DNA from: Epiperipatus broadwayi
Lineage: Eukaryota; Onychophora; Udeonychophora; Euonychophora; Peripatidae
Reading direction: 5' to 3'
Length of the DNA: 64,000 bases
NCBI GenBank assembly: GCA_028023455.1
Contig: JAQFVV010006336.1
Location: forward strand, 643,724-707,723
In this document: in pieces, positions 49,565-61,745 of the stretch
How the letters are laid out: each line of letters starts with the position of its first letter
Numbering within the stretch: the stretch's first letter is position 1
Notes under the pieces: model-generated
Database searches by the model: none
What the model was told of the DNA's origin: nothing
Seen by the model: the letters and a program-made list of their open reading frames with translations, nothing else
Translations under genes and position numbers: made by a program

Positions 49565-50523
49565 TGTACTGGGTGCATTTGGAAGATTCTGAAGTACTCT
49601 ATTTGCTAGGTTTAACTGGGTTTAAACCTTATTTATCATAATTTTATAAATTTTATATTGTCAATGTTACATGAAGGACTGGCCCTTCGAACAGAGGGGA
49701 GAATACCATTGATAGCAGAGCTATCAATGATACCCATGATCAGACCGAGCTATGCAACACATAACATGATCACATTTCCAGACTGTGGCCCACCATGACT
49801 GCTAGATTCAAACCCCTACTATCCAAGCACTTTATTTGTTTTGAGATAAACCTCAGGCACCAGCTAGTTACAAGAAGTAATGTGTTTGGACAGTAGGCCA
49901 ACCATTGCAAATTTGTTGTTTTGTGGATTTTTAATTCGTAGCCATTGCATATTCTGTTTTTTTTAATTTTTTTAATTTTTAACCCACACACATTTATTTT
50001 ATCAACACATACACATTCATTTTACTATTCATTATATTTACAATCATTCACTATTAACACACAAATATATATACAAATTTCGGGAAAAGACTTTTTTCTT
50101 TAAATTAGATATATTTTTTATTTTATGTAAAATATTTATATTTTAAACTGATATACTTTTAATTTTCCTAAGTTCATTTCTCTCCTCCTTCCAATTACTC
50201 CTCAATACATACAACTATGATTTAATTGATTTTCAACAAAAATAAAAAAAAAACAACTCTTTAAACTTTTCTTATTAAACTTTTAGTTTTAACATTTCTA
50301 AACCAAACTCTCCCCCCTTCTACTAATTAATTGTAACCTTTATAGATTATTTCTTTTTTTAGCTGCATTTTATTTAAACTACTAAGAACAACAAAAAAAC
50401 TCTTTAGACTTTTATTCTGACTTACATAATATTTATTAAAACCTTCACATTGTTTGTGATGATTTTTTATTTTTAATAAATGTAAACACAATTTTAATGA
50501 ACACTCAGTAGCATTAGATTACA
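49565..50523 (-). repeat. 3' LTR of element B
   Basis: 959 bp from TGTACTGGG to AGATTACA, matching both ends of 52850-54319 in direct orientation. Relative to that copy it lacks about 1 kb in the middle, but keeps about 450 bp near the U3 end that the other lost. Blocks GCTAGATTCAAAC and CTTTATTTGTTTTGAG link it to the LTRs of A. A short (TA)n-like tract precedes it. Confidence 0.85.
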
Positions 50524-50536
50524 CCTCCCTCTGTTT
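50524..50536 (-). promoter_or_regulatory. Polypurine tract of element B
   Basis: Minus strand CAGAGGGAGG directly before TGTAATC; the preceding GAGATAAAATGATC..TTTTACTCTCAAA block is shared with C and A. Confidence 0.7.
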
Positions 50537-50639
50537 GAGAGTAAAATGTGTCTCTTGATCATTTTATCTCTGACAACTTTTAATTATTAGATTTGAAATA
50601 TTTACATGTATTTTTATTTCTCTAAGTTTACTTTCTTTA

Positions 50640-51070
50640 TCTAAACTATATATGCTGAGGGCAATCTCTTTGACTATGCTTTTCTTCCTTTTATGCTGAC
50701 AACATTGCTTCCAATGATCCTGTACTAGATAACAACCATGAGGACAATGCTATTTTTGTGATACAGGGATTTTGAATGATGTGGATGCAGAGTTGTTGGC
50801 TTACACTGACTCACTCATATTTGAAACAAAGCTTCATTTGCCAGTTTTTTTACCAGACTTTGGAAAAAGAAAGGTTGCTGCAAATGGCAGAATTCACCTA
50901 TTGTCCAATTCAACTTGTGCTGTGGAACAAAATAGGAATAATACAAAATATGGGGATTCTCCCCTGAAGAAGTGACTCACAGCTTACTTTGGTTGTTCCC
51001 AGTGCACATTTTTAAAAAGAATGGGGACTTTCCCCTGAGAAGTGATCCCTGACAGTCCATTATAGGTGCT
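50640..51070 (-). other. Noncoding block shared by elements B and C
   Basis: On the minus strand this region holds TGGACAATAGGTGAATTC, TGCCATTTGCAGCAACCTTT, GCACTGGGAACAACCA and CTTCAGGGGAGAATCC, each with a close counterpart at 32370-32640 in C. The small plus-strand frames at 50772-50975 are antisense to it. The rest of the interior to 52030 is A+T-rich with no pol frame. Confidence 0.65.
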
Positions 51071-52034
51071 GATTTCATCCAGCCAACAGCTTTAACTTTT
51101 CCTAAAACTTATTTCTATGATTGCTACCCTCCCTTCTTTTAATTGCAATCTCTACTCTAACTTAAACTTAGATTTACATCTATATTATTTTAACCTTACA
51201 TAATTACTTTAAATTCATACAAATATTATCTTTACACATTTATTTATATTAATCTTACAATATTATTTTTAACCATTTCTTTAACTTGCTATTTTATGTT
51301 TATTATGATTCATCCTTTATTATTTTTCTATAGATATTTTATTTATTTATTTAACTTGATTACTTTAATTAAACCATTTATTTAACTTCCTTTTATTAAC
51401 CTGCATGTATTCAAAACAAAGTTTTATTTTATTATGCTACTTTATTTATCTACAGATATTTTATATTTATCTACTCTGAATTTATTCTACATATTTCCAT
51501 TATTTTATTCATTTATTTAATCCTGCAAACATTACTTTAAATCATTTACTTGACCCATTTATTTATGAACACTTTTCTTTATTACTATGTGCATGCCAGA
51601 AAAAAATCTTTTATCCAGTGAAGCCTCCTTGTTATTATTTTACATAAACAACTCATCATTTCCTTTCCCTTTTTTTAATTTTAGTTTTAAATAGTGAAAT
51701 TTTAGATTCAAGTTTATCACCTATATTAAAAGTTTTTTTTCCATTAAATTCATTATCCATTTCCAGTCCTTTGTTTCTTTTTCATTACTTTAATATTCCG
51801 TCCATTTACTAACAATTACACTTGGTCAGGTGGCTCTTTCTTTTTTTCTACTAACTCACTAATATAAATTACCATCCATATCATCATATCTCCCTGCCTA
51901 GAGTTTATTGCCTTGTCTTTTTCCCACTTCATTCTATTTTCTGCCTTGTAAATTAAAAAACCTTTGTATTTAGAAAAGCTCCGTAGTTCTTTAAACTGAG
52001 AATATTTTTTTCTGTTCTTTCTCTTTGTCTTAAA

Positions 52035-52480
52035 TCAACATTTACAATGGACATTTACTTTAATCTTTTTGTTTTTATTTCCTTGTGAAAACGCTTTTGT
52101 GTTATCTTCCATCTTTATTATTTTCATTTCCAAGTTATTATACTTAATGCTATCTTGTTCTACTATTTCTTGAACTACACTTTCTAATTCATCCTTCCCT
52201 TCACTTACATCTCTTATCACTTCAACTTCCTTTTTTGTATCCTGACTTTCTTTAATAAAATCTAACTCTATGGCTTCTTGGTTTTTCTCTACCTTTCCTG
52301 TTATCTCATGTCTCATTGCCTTTATTTTAGTAATCATTTCTACTTTAAACTGATTAATTTCTTCCTTCATTTCTGCTTTGAACTCTTGTCAACTTTGCTT
52401 GAATTCCTGATGTATTTCTTCCATTATATTCATCATCATTTTATCATCTTCTGTATCTCATTCTCTTCTTTTTCTGCCAT
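52035..52480 (-). pseudogene. Coiled-coil gag-like ORF of element B
   Basis: Minus-strand ATG at 52480 begins MAEKEENE; after a frameshift the reading continues KMMMNIMEEIHQEFKQS, a stop, QEFKAEMKEEINQFKVEM, then KVEKNQEAIELDFIKESQ and an acidic then basic tail (NKNKKIKVNVHCKC) to 52035. It is homologous to the element C frame (KLEKNQEVIELDLIKESQ). It lies beside the 5' LTR as gag does. Degraded by at least one frameshift and one stop. No pol frame exists in this 2.3-kb interior. Confidence 0.7.
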
Positions 52481-52849
52481 TTTTAAAAGAAAATTTATAT
52501 TTCAAAGTTTTTTTTTATTTTTATGTTTATTAAACTAGCGCTTACATTAAAATAGATTTATATACTAACTGTTTATTTATTTTCTTACATGGAACATATG
52601 ACTGACTCCACCCCTTTGTCCTATACTCTCTCATTCTCAATGCCTTAACTCTGCCAAAAATATTTAATTGTCTTTACTTTCTCTCTTTTCATTTAAAGAA
52701 GAAAAAAAAGTTTCAGTCAATTCTTTATTTAAAATTAAACCACTTTAAAATATGCAATTTAGCATTTGTTTAAATTTTTTATTTTCAAACAAGAAAATAT
52801 TTATTTCACCGTTATTTATGGAGTTCTGCCTATGTTGTGAAAATCCAAT

Positions 52850-54319
52850 TGTACTAGGTGTGTTTGGAAGATGTCAGGAGTACTCTATTTGCTAGGTTTA
52901 ACTGGGTTTAAACCTTATTTATTATAATTTTATATTGTCAATGTTATGTGAATGGATTGACACTTCAAGCAGAGGAGAGAATACCATCGATATCAGACTA
53001 TCAATGATACCCCCAATCAGACTGAGTTATGCAATGCATAACACGATCACATTTTCAGACCATAGCCCACCATGACTGCTAGATTTAAACCCCTACTATC
53101 CAAGCACTTTATTTGTTTTGAGGTAAACCTCAGGCACCAGCTAGTTATGAGAACTAACATGTTTGGACATTAGGCCCATAATCCAGTGCTTGAAATATCC
53201 CACGACTAGTGCAATCAAAAGAATAATCTAACACATTATTGCTTTAATTAGTGGTAAAGAGTTGACCGACAAATATTACATTTCAAGATAATTTATTTAA
53301 ACTAAACATTTATTATTCTGATTTTAAATACTTTTATAAGAACTTAATTAAATTAGACAATGTAAATTACATATAATGACTACACACACATTCTGAATTC
53401 ATATAATAAAATATAACACAAACATTAAATAGTACATGCCATTTAATAAACACATGAAATCAATATAAAATATCATAAAGCACTCACATACATGACATTT
53501 CAAAACACACACATCAATAGTTCTTTATGCATGCTATAGAGTTTATTTATTAACTGACTCTGGGAGGTTTCAAATTATTGCAATGGTTACATTAATTATA
53601 AATGGAAATAAAAATGTTATTTGTTACCTAGGATTTTAGAACATTGATATTTCTTGCTGTTTGCTGCAAACTTTATTTTCAATAGGATTTTGTTTTCTTG
53701 CTGGTTGCTGCTTCATGTGAAAATCTTTCCAACCAGTTGGATTAGGTTTTTGTGGAGGTTTAATGCTTAGTATTCCATGGTATTATTCTTTAATACAGTT
53801 AAACATTCCAGGTAATTTTTCAAGTTGTTAAGCAGGCATCACTTTTACTGGGCAAATTGCTGTTTCATCAGACTCAGGCTTGAAGAAAAGTCGTATCATT
53901 CCAGTGGCTGTTAGCACTGCATGACCTTTATTAACAAATGCATGAGAAAACTGATTGAGAACTGATTGAATAACTGATTGAATGAACTTAACGGATTGTG
54001 AACTTAACTGCTGCTTGATGAAAATTCAGACTATTTATATGATGACCTGTTGTCATTTTGGTAATTGATTTTTATGTTCGCTGGCTATCTCTGTTGTTGA
54101 AATTTTTCCACTGTTTTTGAATACATTCCTTTGATAAGATTTTGATTATGTGTTTTCATTGGTAGCCATTGCAAATTTGTTGTTTTGTGGATTTTTAATT
54201 TGTAGCCATTGCATATACCATTTTTTTTTATTTTTAATTTTTAATCCGCATTGTTTATGGGAATTTTTTACTTTTAATAGTTTTAAACACAATTTTAATA
54301 AATGCTCAGTAGTGTTACA
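52850..54319 (-). repeat. 5' LTR of element B
   Basis: 1470 bp from TGTACTAGG to GTGTTACA, direct partner of 49565-50523. Next to its inner end the minus strand reads AT then TGGATTTTCACAAC, a candidate primer-binding site at the same offset as in C. The outer end abuts (TA)n at 54319-54336 and then PLE P2 tail sequence. Confidence 0.85.
54031..54040 (-). promoter_or_regulatory. TATA box in LTR B
   Basis: Minus strand ATATAAATAG with a GCAGTT initiator-like site about 28 nt downstream near 54011. Lost from the 3' LTR by its internal deletion. Confidence 0.55.
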
Positions 54320-54340
54320 ATATATATATATATATAATTA

Positions 54341-55484
54341 TATAACTGAATATTTATAAATACAGTAACTAAATAATTAAAAAATATTTTAACCACTTAG
54401 GAGCACTTTCGATTATCCCCGTAACCTGTGTCAACTAAAGCTTTCAAATGCTAACTTTCCCACAATTCTATGATCTTAACATTTGCTGCTTGCCTGTTAA
54501 TTAAGTCATGTTTATATTTGTATATTAGCATAGCTTCCTTTATTTTTCTTTTATTGTTATTTTTTTTAATTTGCAATATTTTTACACTGTTAAAATTGAA
54601 GTCAAAATCATAAATACATGATTTATTATGAGTGTAAAAATCAGATGCTGAAATATTATTATTTACTATGCAATTTTGTTTCGATTGCTGAACATGTTTT
54701 AATAATAGCAAGTGTTCTTTAGTTTTTTTTCCAGTGTACATCTAGATTCACCTATATATCCACTGCCACACCTACATATCCATTTATAAATGACACAATT
54801 TTTATTTATAAATGAGGTTTTATCTTTGGAGTTATTTATTAATTTGTTTAATGTAGGATGTGTGTAAAATGCAATATCACATATATCTTTATAAATTTTC
54901 CTTATAAACTTAACTTGATAATTTGAAATATAAGGGATTGATATCCATATTTTTTATTAGCAGAATAATCAATATTATTAGTAAAATTTTTATTTTTATA
55001 TTTTGTATTAAAATCTCTAATAACATTATATATATGAGTATAACTGTAGCCAACATTTAACAATTCATTCAAATATATTTCAATATTTTTGCCTTTATCT
55101 GATGAATATTTGCAAAGACTATTATTTCTAAATAAGAAGGACTTCAAACCTGCCATTTTGTGTGACATTGACATTTTTGATTTATATAGAATATAACCTC
55201 TTTTTACTATTGGTTTAATGGTCACACAGTAATCCAGCATGCATTGATTTCTAGTTATTTTAAGATCAAGAAACTGAACGCACATTAAAGCTTCATATGT
55301 TTTTATCCATCTTAGGCCTTTCAAACCATTTAATTCCTTAAACAACTCATTATTTGTATTTGGTTTACCTCAAAAACATCAACATATCGATAATATGCAG
55401 TAATATTTTTTGATAATAATCCTTTTTCAAAATATTTTCTTCATATGTAGAAATTATAAACTTACATATTTGAGCAACAGTAGA
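54341..55484 (-). pseudogene. PLE P2 copy 1 (left palindrome arm)
   Basis: From inner to outer end on the minus strand: RT motif B tail (TVAQICKFIIS), a damaged motif C where YVDD is reduced to YVDV by loss of a GAT codon, the block FKELNGLKGLRWIK (frame 54902-55345), the ISIPYISNYQV linker in a different frame, a broken YIG region, and frame 54451-54741 with TKEHLLLL and KRKIKEAML. A one-base A-run loss before motif C adds a frameshift. Clearly dead. The 3' UTR ends in A+T-rich sequence at the (TA)n next to element B. Confidence 0.92.
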
Positions 55485-55511
55485 TTTTTTCAAATATAAA
55501 ACTGCATAAAG

Positions 55512-57047
55512 AAAATGAACCATTGCATTTAATGATTGATTTTGGAGGGGTGTTTTATTATGAAACTTGTTGTTTAATTGAGAAAATGCTACAAAAAATT
55601 CTTGGTTTTGGTAAATATACAATATGTTCTTCATTTGATTTTGTTAATAAAATCCATAATGTTAAGATCAATGTTAATGATGTTATATGTATTCTAGATG
55701 TTAGTGAAATGTATGGATCAATTGATCGATTGGCATCTATCGAAATTATTTCCAACGCATTAAGTTTAAAAAATGTTAATGTGAAAATAATAAAGTTTAT
55801 AATTGAAACATTAAATTTTATTGATAAAAATATTTATGCAGTTTTTAATAAGGATTTTTATAAAATGTGTAATGGATGGCCCATGGGATTACCTACTGTT
55901 GCTCAGATATGTAATTTTATAATTTCTACACATGAAGAAAATATTTTGAAAAAGGAATATTATCAAAAAAATATTACTGCATATTATCTATATGTTGATG
56001 ATGTTTTTGTATGTGGTAAACCAAATACAATTAATGAGTTGTTTAAGGAATTAAATGGTTTGAAAGGCCTAAGATGGATAAAAACAGATGAAGATTTAAT
56101 GTTTGTTCAGTTTTTGATCTTAAAATAACTAGAAATCAATGCATGCTGGATTTCTGTATGACCATTAAACCAATAGTAAAAAGAGGTTATATTCCATATA
56201 AATCAAAAGTGCCAATGTCACACAAAATGGCAGGCTTGAAGTCCTTCTTATTTAGAAATAATAGTCTTTGCAAATATTCATCAGATAAAGGCAAAAATAT
56301 TGAAATATATTTGAATGAATTGTTAAATGTTGGCTACAGTTATAATCATATATATAATGTTATTAGAGACTTTAATACAAAATATAAAAATAAAAATTTT
56401 AATAATAATATTGATTCTTCTGCTAATAAAAAATATGGATATAAATCCCATATATTTCAAATTATCAAGTTAAGTTTATAAGAAAAATTTATAAAGATAT
56501 ATGTGATATTGCATTTTACACACCTCCTACATTAAACAAATTAATAAATAACTCCAAAGATAAAACCTCATTTATAAATAAAAATTGTGTCATTTATAAA
56601 TGGATATGTAGGTGTGGCAGTGGATATATAGGTGAATCTAGATGTACGTTGGAAAAAAGAACTAAAGAACACTTGCTATTATTAAAATGTGTTCAGAAAT
56701 CGAAACAAAATTGCATAGTAGATAATAATATTTCAGCATCTGTTTTTTATGACCATAATAAATCATGTATTTATGGTTTTGACTTCAATTTTAACAGTGT
56801 AAAAATATTGCAAATTGAAAAAAAATAACAATAAAAGAAAAATAAAGGAAGCTATGCTAATATACAAATATAAACATGACTTAATTATCAGGCAAGCAGC
56901 AAACGTTAAGATCACGGAATTGTGGGAAAGTTAGCATTTCAAAGCTTTAGTTGATACAGATTACTGGGATAATCGAAAGCGCTCCTAAGTGGATAAAATA
57001 TTTTTTAATTATTTAGTTACTGTATTTACAAATATTCAGTTATGTAA
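55512..57047 (+). pseudogene. PLE P2 copy 2 (right arm), RT plus GIY-YIG
   Basis: The longest P2 copy. Frame 55523-56128: motif A VICILDVSEMYGSI (catalytic Asp), motif B NGWPMGLPTVAQI, motif C YLYVDDVFV, then GLKGLRWIK. A one-base deletion near 56117 (FLILK stop, against FLDLK in copy 1) shifts to frame 56143-56481. A second shift near 56430, shared with the other copies, leads to IPYIS, FIRKIYKDI, SKDKTSF, then the GIY-YIG domain CVIYKWICRCGSGYIGES and TLEKRTKEHL, and finally KRKIKEAMLIYKYKHD after another shift near 56820. All RT and nuclease catalytic motifs survive although the frame is broken. N-terminal RT motifs before A are partly present. Confidence 0.93.
56951..56980 (+). other. Hammerhead-like motif, P2 3' UTR
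   Basis: TTGATACA, then GATTA-CTGGGA-TAATC, then GAAAGC. Matching copies lie at 54405-54434 and 41931-41960 (minus), the latter with a perfect GACTAT-GAGG-ATAGTC stem. Stem and GAAA are conserved while loop bases vary. Confidence 0.45.
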
Positions 57048-57109
57048 TTATGTATATTGCTTTAAAAATACAGACATCGAATCATATTATTTCATATATA
57101 TATATATAG

Positions 57110-57740
57110 TGTCAGACCATACAATGTCTGTGCACAAGATGGCTGTAGCCAATGATTTGGCACAGCTAACTTTATTCAATTCAATGAATAAACAATGAGA
57201 GTTGGTCTATACTAGATTTCCATCTTACATACATAACTAACACTTATATATTAGTTTATTTTGGAACAATCAACACATACTATAAATGTATATCCTTTGG
57301 ATAAAAGTATTTATAAATTTATATAAAGAAATGAGAATTAACATTTGTTTACCTCGTGGTATATTTTATGTATTTATCTCTTTTTGTGTATTTATTAGGA
57401 TGTGTATCATGTTTATTGCAAATGTTCTAACACATATATGTATAAAGATTTTTGTATATTTAATTTTTTTATTTTCTTTTTTTGATAGTTTTTAAAATGT
57501 TTTTTATTTAAATATTTTTTTTTGTGAAAAGAATATTCCATTAAAAGGGTGGATTTAATCAATCTTTGTCTTTCTATTTATATATGTAATCAGACAGAGT
57601 AGTTTTAATTAATTTGTAAAATCGAATTAAAAGTGTTTTATCTAAAGAATGTGGGTGGTCTATTATTCCAATATGGAGTTTGAAATTCCTAAAAAGAAAA
57701 AAAATAGGAAAAAGAGAGTTTTTGAAACAAAATTTGTAAA
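57110..57740. other. Sequence abutting (TA)n; possible LTR start
   Basis: Starts TGTCAGACC right after a (TA)n (57094-57108) that ends the P2 tail, as other LTRs in the window do. No sister copy or other end found, so not called as an element. Two 69-codon frames here look incidental. Confidence 0.25.
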
Positions 57741-57749
57741 ATAATGTAC

Positions 57750-58088
57750 TTAAAATAAAATTATCTGTTGCAATATCTCGAAGGGGAATGTAAACAATTG
57801 CAACTTATGGACAGACAGGGATATATAACAACCTACCTGTAAGGTGTAGGAAATTAGACAATTATTATCCTTTTGGCTCATTATGCTGCTTAGTTGCTGA
57901 ATATTTTTTTTAGTCCAAGAGGGAGTTTGATGGAAAATTCTTCTGCTGTTTGTGATGTGGCATTTTTTTTTTTTTTTATGGGACCTACCAGTTATGGAAT
58001 GGATATAAACTTTTGTTGAATGTTTTTCTTCGTGGTTTGTATCAATATTAATTAAAGCTACCAATACCCATATAATTTTGGAAATCAT
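57750..58088 (-). CDS. Hypothetical 112-residue ORF
   Basis: ATG-to-stop frame with a short hydrophobic start (MISKIIWVLVALINI) like a weak signal peptide, then a basic middle with a run of five lysines and scattered cysteines. It crosses an A15 run on the minus strand and a TTACAG-GTAGG string, so it may be an exon pair read through, or chance. No family recognised and no second copy in the window. Confidence 0.2.
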   Translation of the reverse strand: MISKIIWVLVALINIDTNHEEKHSTKVYIHSITGRSHKKKKKCHITNSRRIFHQTPSWTKKNIQQLSSIMSQKDNNCLISYTLQVGCYISLSVHKLQLFTFPFEILQQIILF

Positions 58089-61000
58089 CTAATCATATGC
58101 AGTTCAGTGATAATCAAAAAAAAAAAAACATTTTGGATTGCCGTTACTAAAATGATAAGAAACGATGCACCCATGGATATAATTCTAGAATTACCAGAGA
58201 CGAATTTCTAATAGTTAAAGTGGTAATGAAACCTTGATATGGTAATTTTTTGTCATACTATCATCAAATCACATTTAAAAAGAAAGGAAACAATGAAGGT
58301 GTAAATCAATTTCATGGAAAACAAGCTTACTGTGTAAATATCTATTTTTAAAAAGTTCATTCATTCACACATTTATTCTGCTTTATCGGCAATTGAGAAG
58401 AAAGACTATGATGTTATACACAAAAGTAAAAAGTAAATTAACTCACTCTAATTTTTATGCACATTGATGAAATATCCATCCATGTTTGCATATTTATGAA
58501 TAATTATATAATAATAAAAGCCGCAACAGCAACAAAAAGAACGTATGAAGTAAGCATTAGAAATTTGCCTTGCTCAGATTTTTTAAGGTTTAAAAAGGAA
58601 TCATGTTTCTTGCTTAAATATGATGACTGAACTCTAAAATAATCTGCTAAAGATAGTCAAAATAATACTAAAAAATAATAAAATTTAGAAAAAAATATAT
58701 GTTTTATTAAAAAAAAAGTTTATTCATAAACACTTAATATTATGTTAGTTTAGAATAAGAAATTGAAAATAATCTAGTCAATAATTTTTTAATCTTTTAA
58801 GTTTAAACAATATTTTAAAGATTCCGTTTAAAATTACTATATTCTTAATAACTTAGTGGAAGTTGATTTGAATTAATCATATAAGAGCTGCATTTTAATC
58901 TGAGTAGCCAAAATTGCATTTAGTAGATGAAAAAGTTTATTTAATTATTTTGCCTATGTATGTGCATAAGCTTTACAGAATAGATTTTTTGCTTTGTTTT
59001 ATTTTAACTGAATACCGAAAGAGAAAATAGCATTCAATTATCACACAGATGGACATAAGATGAATAGTCAAAATAGATTATAAATAAAGCAACAACATTA
59101 TGAAATATGAGAACTATTCTCAAGGTTCTCAACACAAATAAAATAAAGTAATAAACCCGCTTCCTAAAGCACACGCACGCAAAAAAATTACATATAATAG
59201 AATGAAGGGAAAATTAATATTACAACTGATATGGTCATCTTCCATAGAAATTCTTCTTACTATTTTTACTTTATGTCACAATATTATATTTGATTTGTAA
59301 AATATTTGCTGTTTGTATTTTAATCTTTAATGTGAGAAAATTATAAAAGAGAATGTCGATAACATATTTTATTGCTAATTATTATTTGATTTGTATACGT
59401 ATGATTATGTCTGTAAATAAAGGTATAAACATAAGTTTATATAAGTTTAATAAATGTTTATATCGTAGAGAAATAAAGATTTAAATATATCCTGATCCAA
59501 ATATTAGAAAATAAAAATACATGAGATAGATCCATTTTTATGATCACTTTCAAACACTGTTGATCCACTATAGGATGTTTGTATTTTTAAGTTTAATCTA
59601 ATTTTTACAATCCATAAGTATCATTCCAGAACATTTTCTTATTTCATTCATATATATTATGTATAATCTTTTCTAAGCCTTTTAATTTCATGGGCTTCAG
59701 TTTGGAACTTAATTTTTTCGTTTATTTACACATTTTTTAAGAACACGTTTTTTTAAAAAATAAAGCAAACTACATTAATAACAATTCATATGCAAATACT
59801 AACATATGCATAGGAAAATAAAAAACAATTTACATGATATATAATATTCAAGTTATGAAAACTATTTCTTATAATTATTGTTTGAGAACAGATTAAAAAT
59901 GATTCAGTTTTATGCAGATATATGTATAATTTTATGCTTCATACCATTTTTAAAGTAATTTACAATTAAGAAAAATATTATTTTGCCAAATTTCAAATTT
60001 TGCTCATAATATGTATAGGTAAGTATATAATTATATATGTTATTACTTTTTATTATTTTTTTTAAGAATGATGTATTTTTTTTTGTTCTTTCAATGACAT
60101 CAGTTATATCTATTTGATTATTTGCTCATAGTATTTTGTTTGATTTGTTCCTAATTCTAATATACTTTCCTGTGTGTTTGCAGTTGCTCTTTTATTATTT
60201 TAAGTTCTAAGTCTTAAACCAATAAACAAATATTAATAGAAAATATATATTAAAAACATTTCTTTTAAACCAAAATCACATCTTTTAATATTAAAAAAAC
60301 AAACAAACATTACTACTAAAAGTTTCTATGCTGTTTCTATTCTAAATTAATGTGGTCTATCTTTATTTTCTTAATTTTTGAAAAGTTATTGAATATTTCT
60401 TTAGTTTCTTTTTAGCATTTATCTTTTATTTTACTTTCTCATTTTTATCTAATAACTATGTTCCTGTACTTTTGAAGCTGTGTTAAAATTACATCATCTA
60501 ATAATTTAAATACGTCTTGTACAACTTCTATCTATTTTGACTTTTTTTGTCTATATTTTAAGCAAACATTTGCAAATTACATATATTTTATTAAAAATTT
60601 TAATCCATGTCAGCAAATTTTTGTCAAAAAACTTTTCATTTTTAATTTTGAATTCATTTTTATCAAAGCAATAATAGTTAACAAATTGATTTTAATAAAT
60701 ATTTAATAAAGCAGAAAAAGAAAAAAAACAACTCTCACAGGTTTTTAAAAATATTTATTGTAAAAAAAATAAAAAGGATAAAATTAAAATAAATTATTTT
60801 AAAAAGAGTTTTAAATTAATGTATTTAACTTTTTACTAGCTTTATCTTTAGTGAATACATTTTGATGATAAAATAGTAACTTCAAATAAAATGGAGAATG
60901 CAAGTCATTAAAGATAAAGATAAAAGATTAAGCAGCCATTAAATGACTCTCCAACATCCATTTGAAAGTGAACAAGAAAAGAGAAGACAATATTGAGCTA

Positions 61001-61625
61001 GTTTATAATTTATTTTCTTATTTATTTTCTGAATAAAAATAAATAGATATCATTTACTCTGACAATAATTATAAGGATAGTTATATTGGTTATGTCATCT
61101 ATCTATAACAAACAATGCTGAGTATGTTTGAAAATTATCTACAAATTTTTTAAGTTTCATCTGGACTCCATTTCTGAGCAATAGCTTAGAGGTCAATGTA
61201 CATACAACTATTACATAAGGATCTTAATGGGTAAGATACTAATATCATTTCATGTCTAAATTAATATTAATGGTATTATTGTAATATTACTAACAGAAAG
61301 CAGGTCTATTATGAAAGTTATTACTTATTATAAAAGTTAATAATTTTTTTATACATTATATAATACATAATAACTAAAATCAGATACACATGTACATATA
61401 AGTATTTAGAGCCACAATACCTCTCAATCATCATATATAAATAATGTGATAAGTTTCACATTGCTAAAGTCCAAAATGTTAAGCAAAAAATATTTTATAT
61501 ATTTCACACTGTAAATTTATATATATTGTGCCATTACAATTTAGTCATTAGCTAAATTTATAGTAATGTGCATGTAAGAAAATGTAAAACCAAAAATCAT
61601 CATCACATTTTTATATAACCATAAA
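58089..61625. other. A+T-rich DNA, nothing recognised
   Basis: No frame over 60 codons, no repeat shared with the rest of the window. Confidence 0.5.
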
Positions 61626-61745
61626 AGAAGCTGTAGGGCATCCAAGTTCAAACCCTACCAGATCAAAATTTTAAATGCTTTAGACAGAAAGAGAGTGGGA
61701 CAGCAATTATATGCTTTACTTGTTTGTGTGTTAATAAATCTCAAA
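61626..61745 (+). repeat. Weak SINE-like fragment
   Basis: GTAGGGCATCCAAGTTCAAACCCTAC contains a B-box-like GTTCAAACC (RNA polymerase III promoter motif) and is a little richer in G+C than its flanks. No A box, tail or duplication found. Confidence 0.25.

Noticed and set aside
55365-55634. 89-codon minus-strand frame across the palindrome spacer
   Set aside because: Only its downstream part (TVAQICKF) is PLE RT; the upstream part is antisense to the right-arm RT.
61640-61670. tRNA gene suggested by GTTCAAACC
   Set aside because: No A box, acceptor pairing or anticodon arm; at most a SINE fragment.
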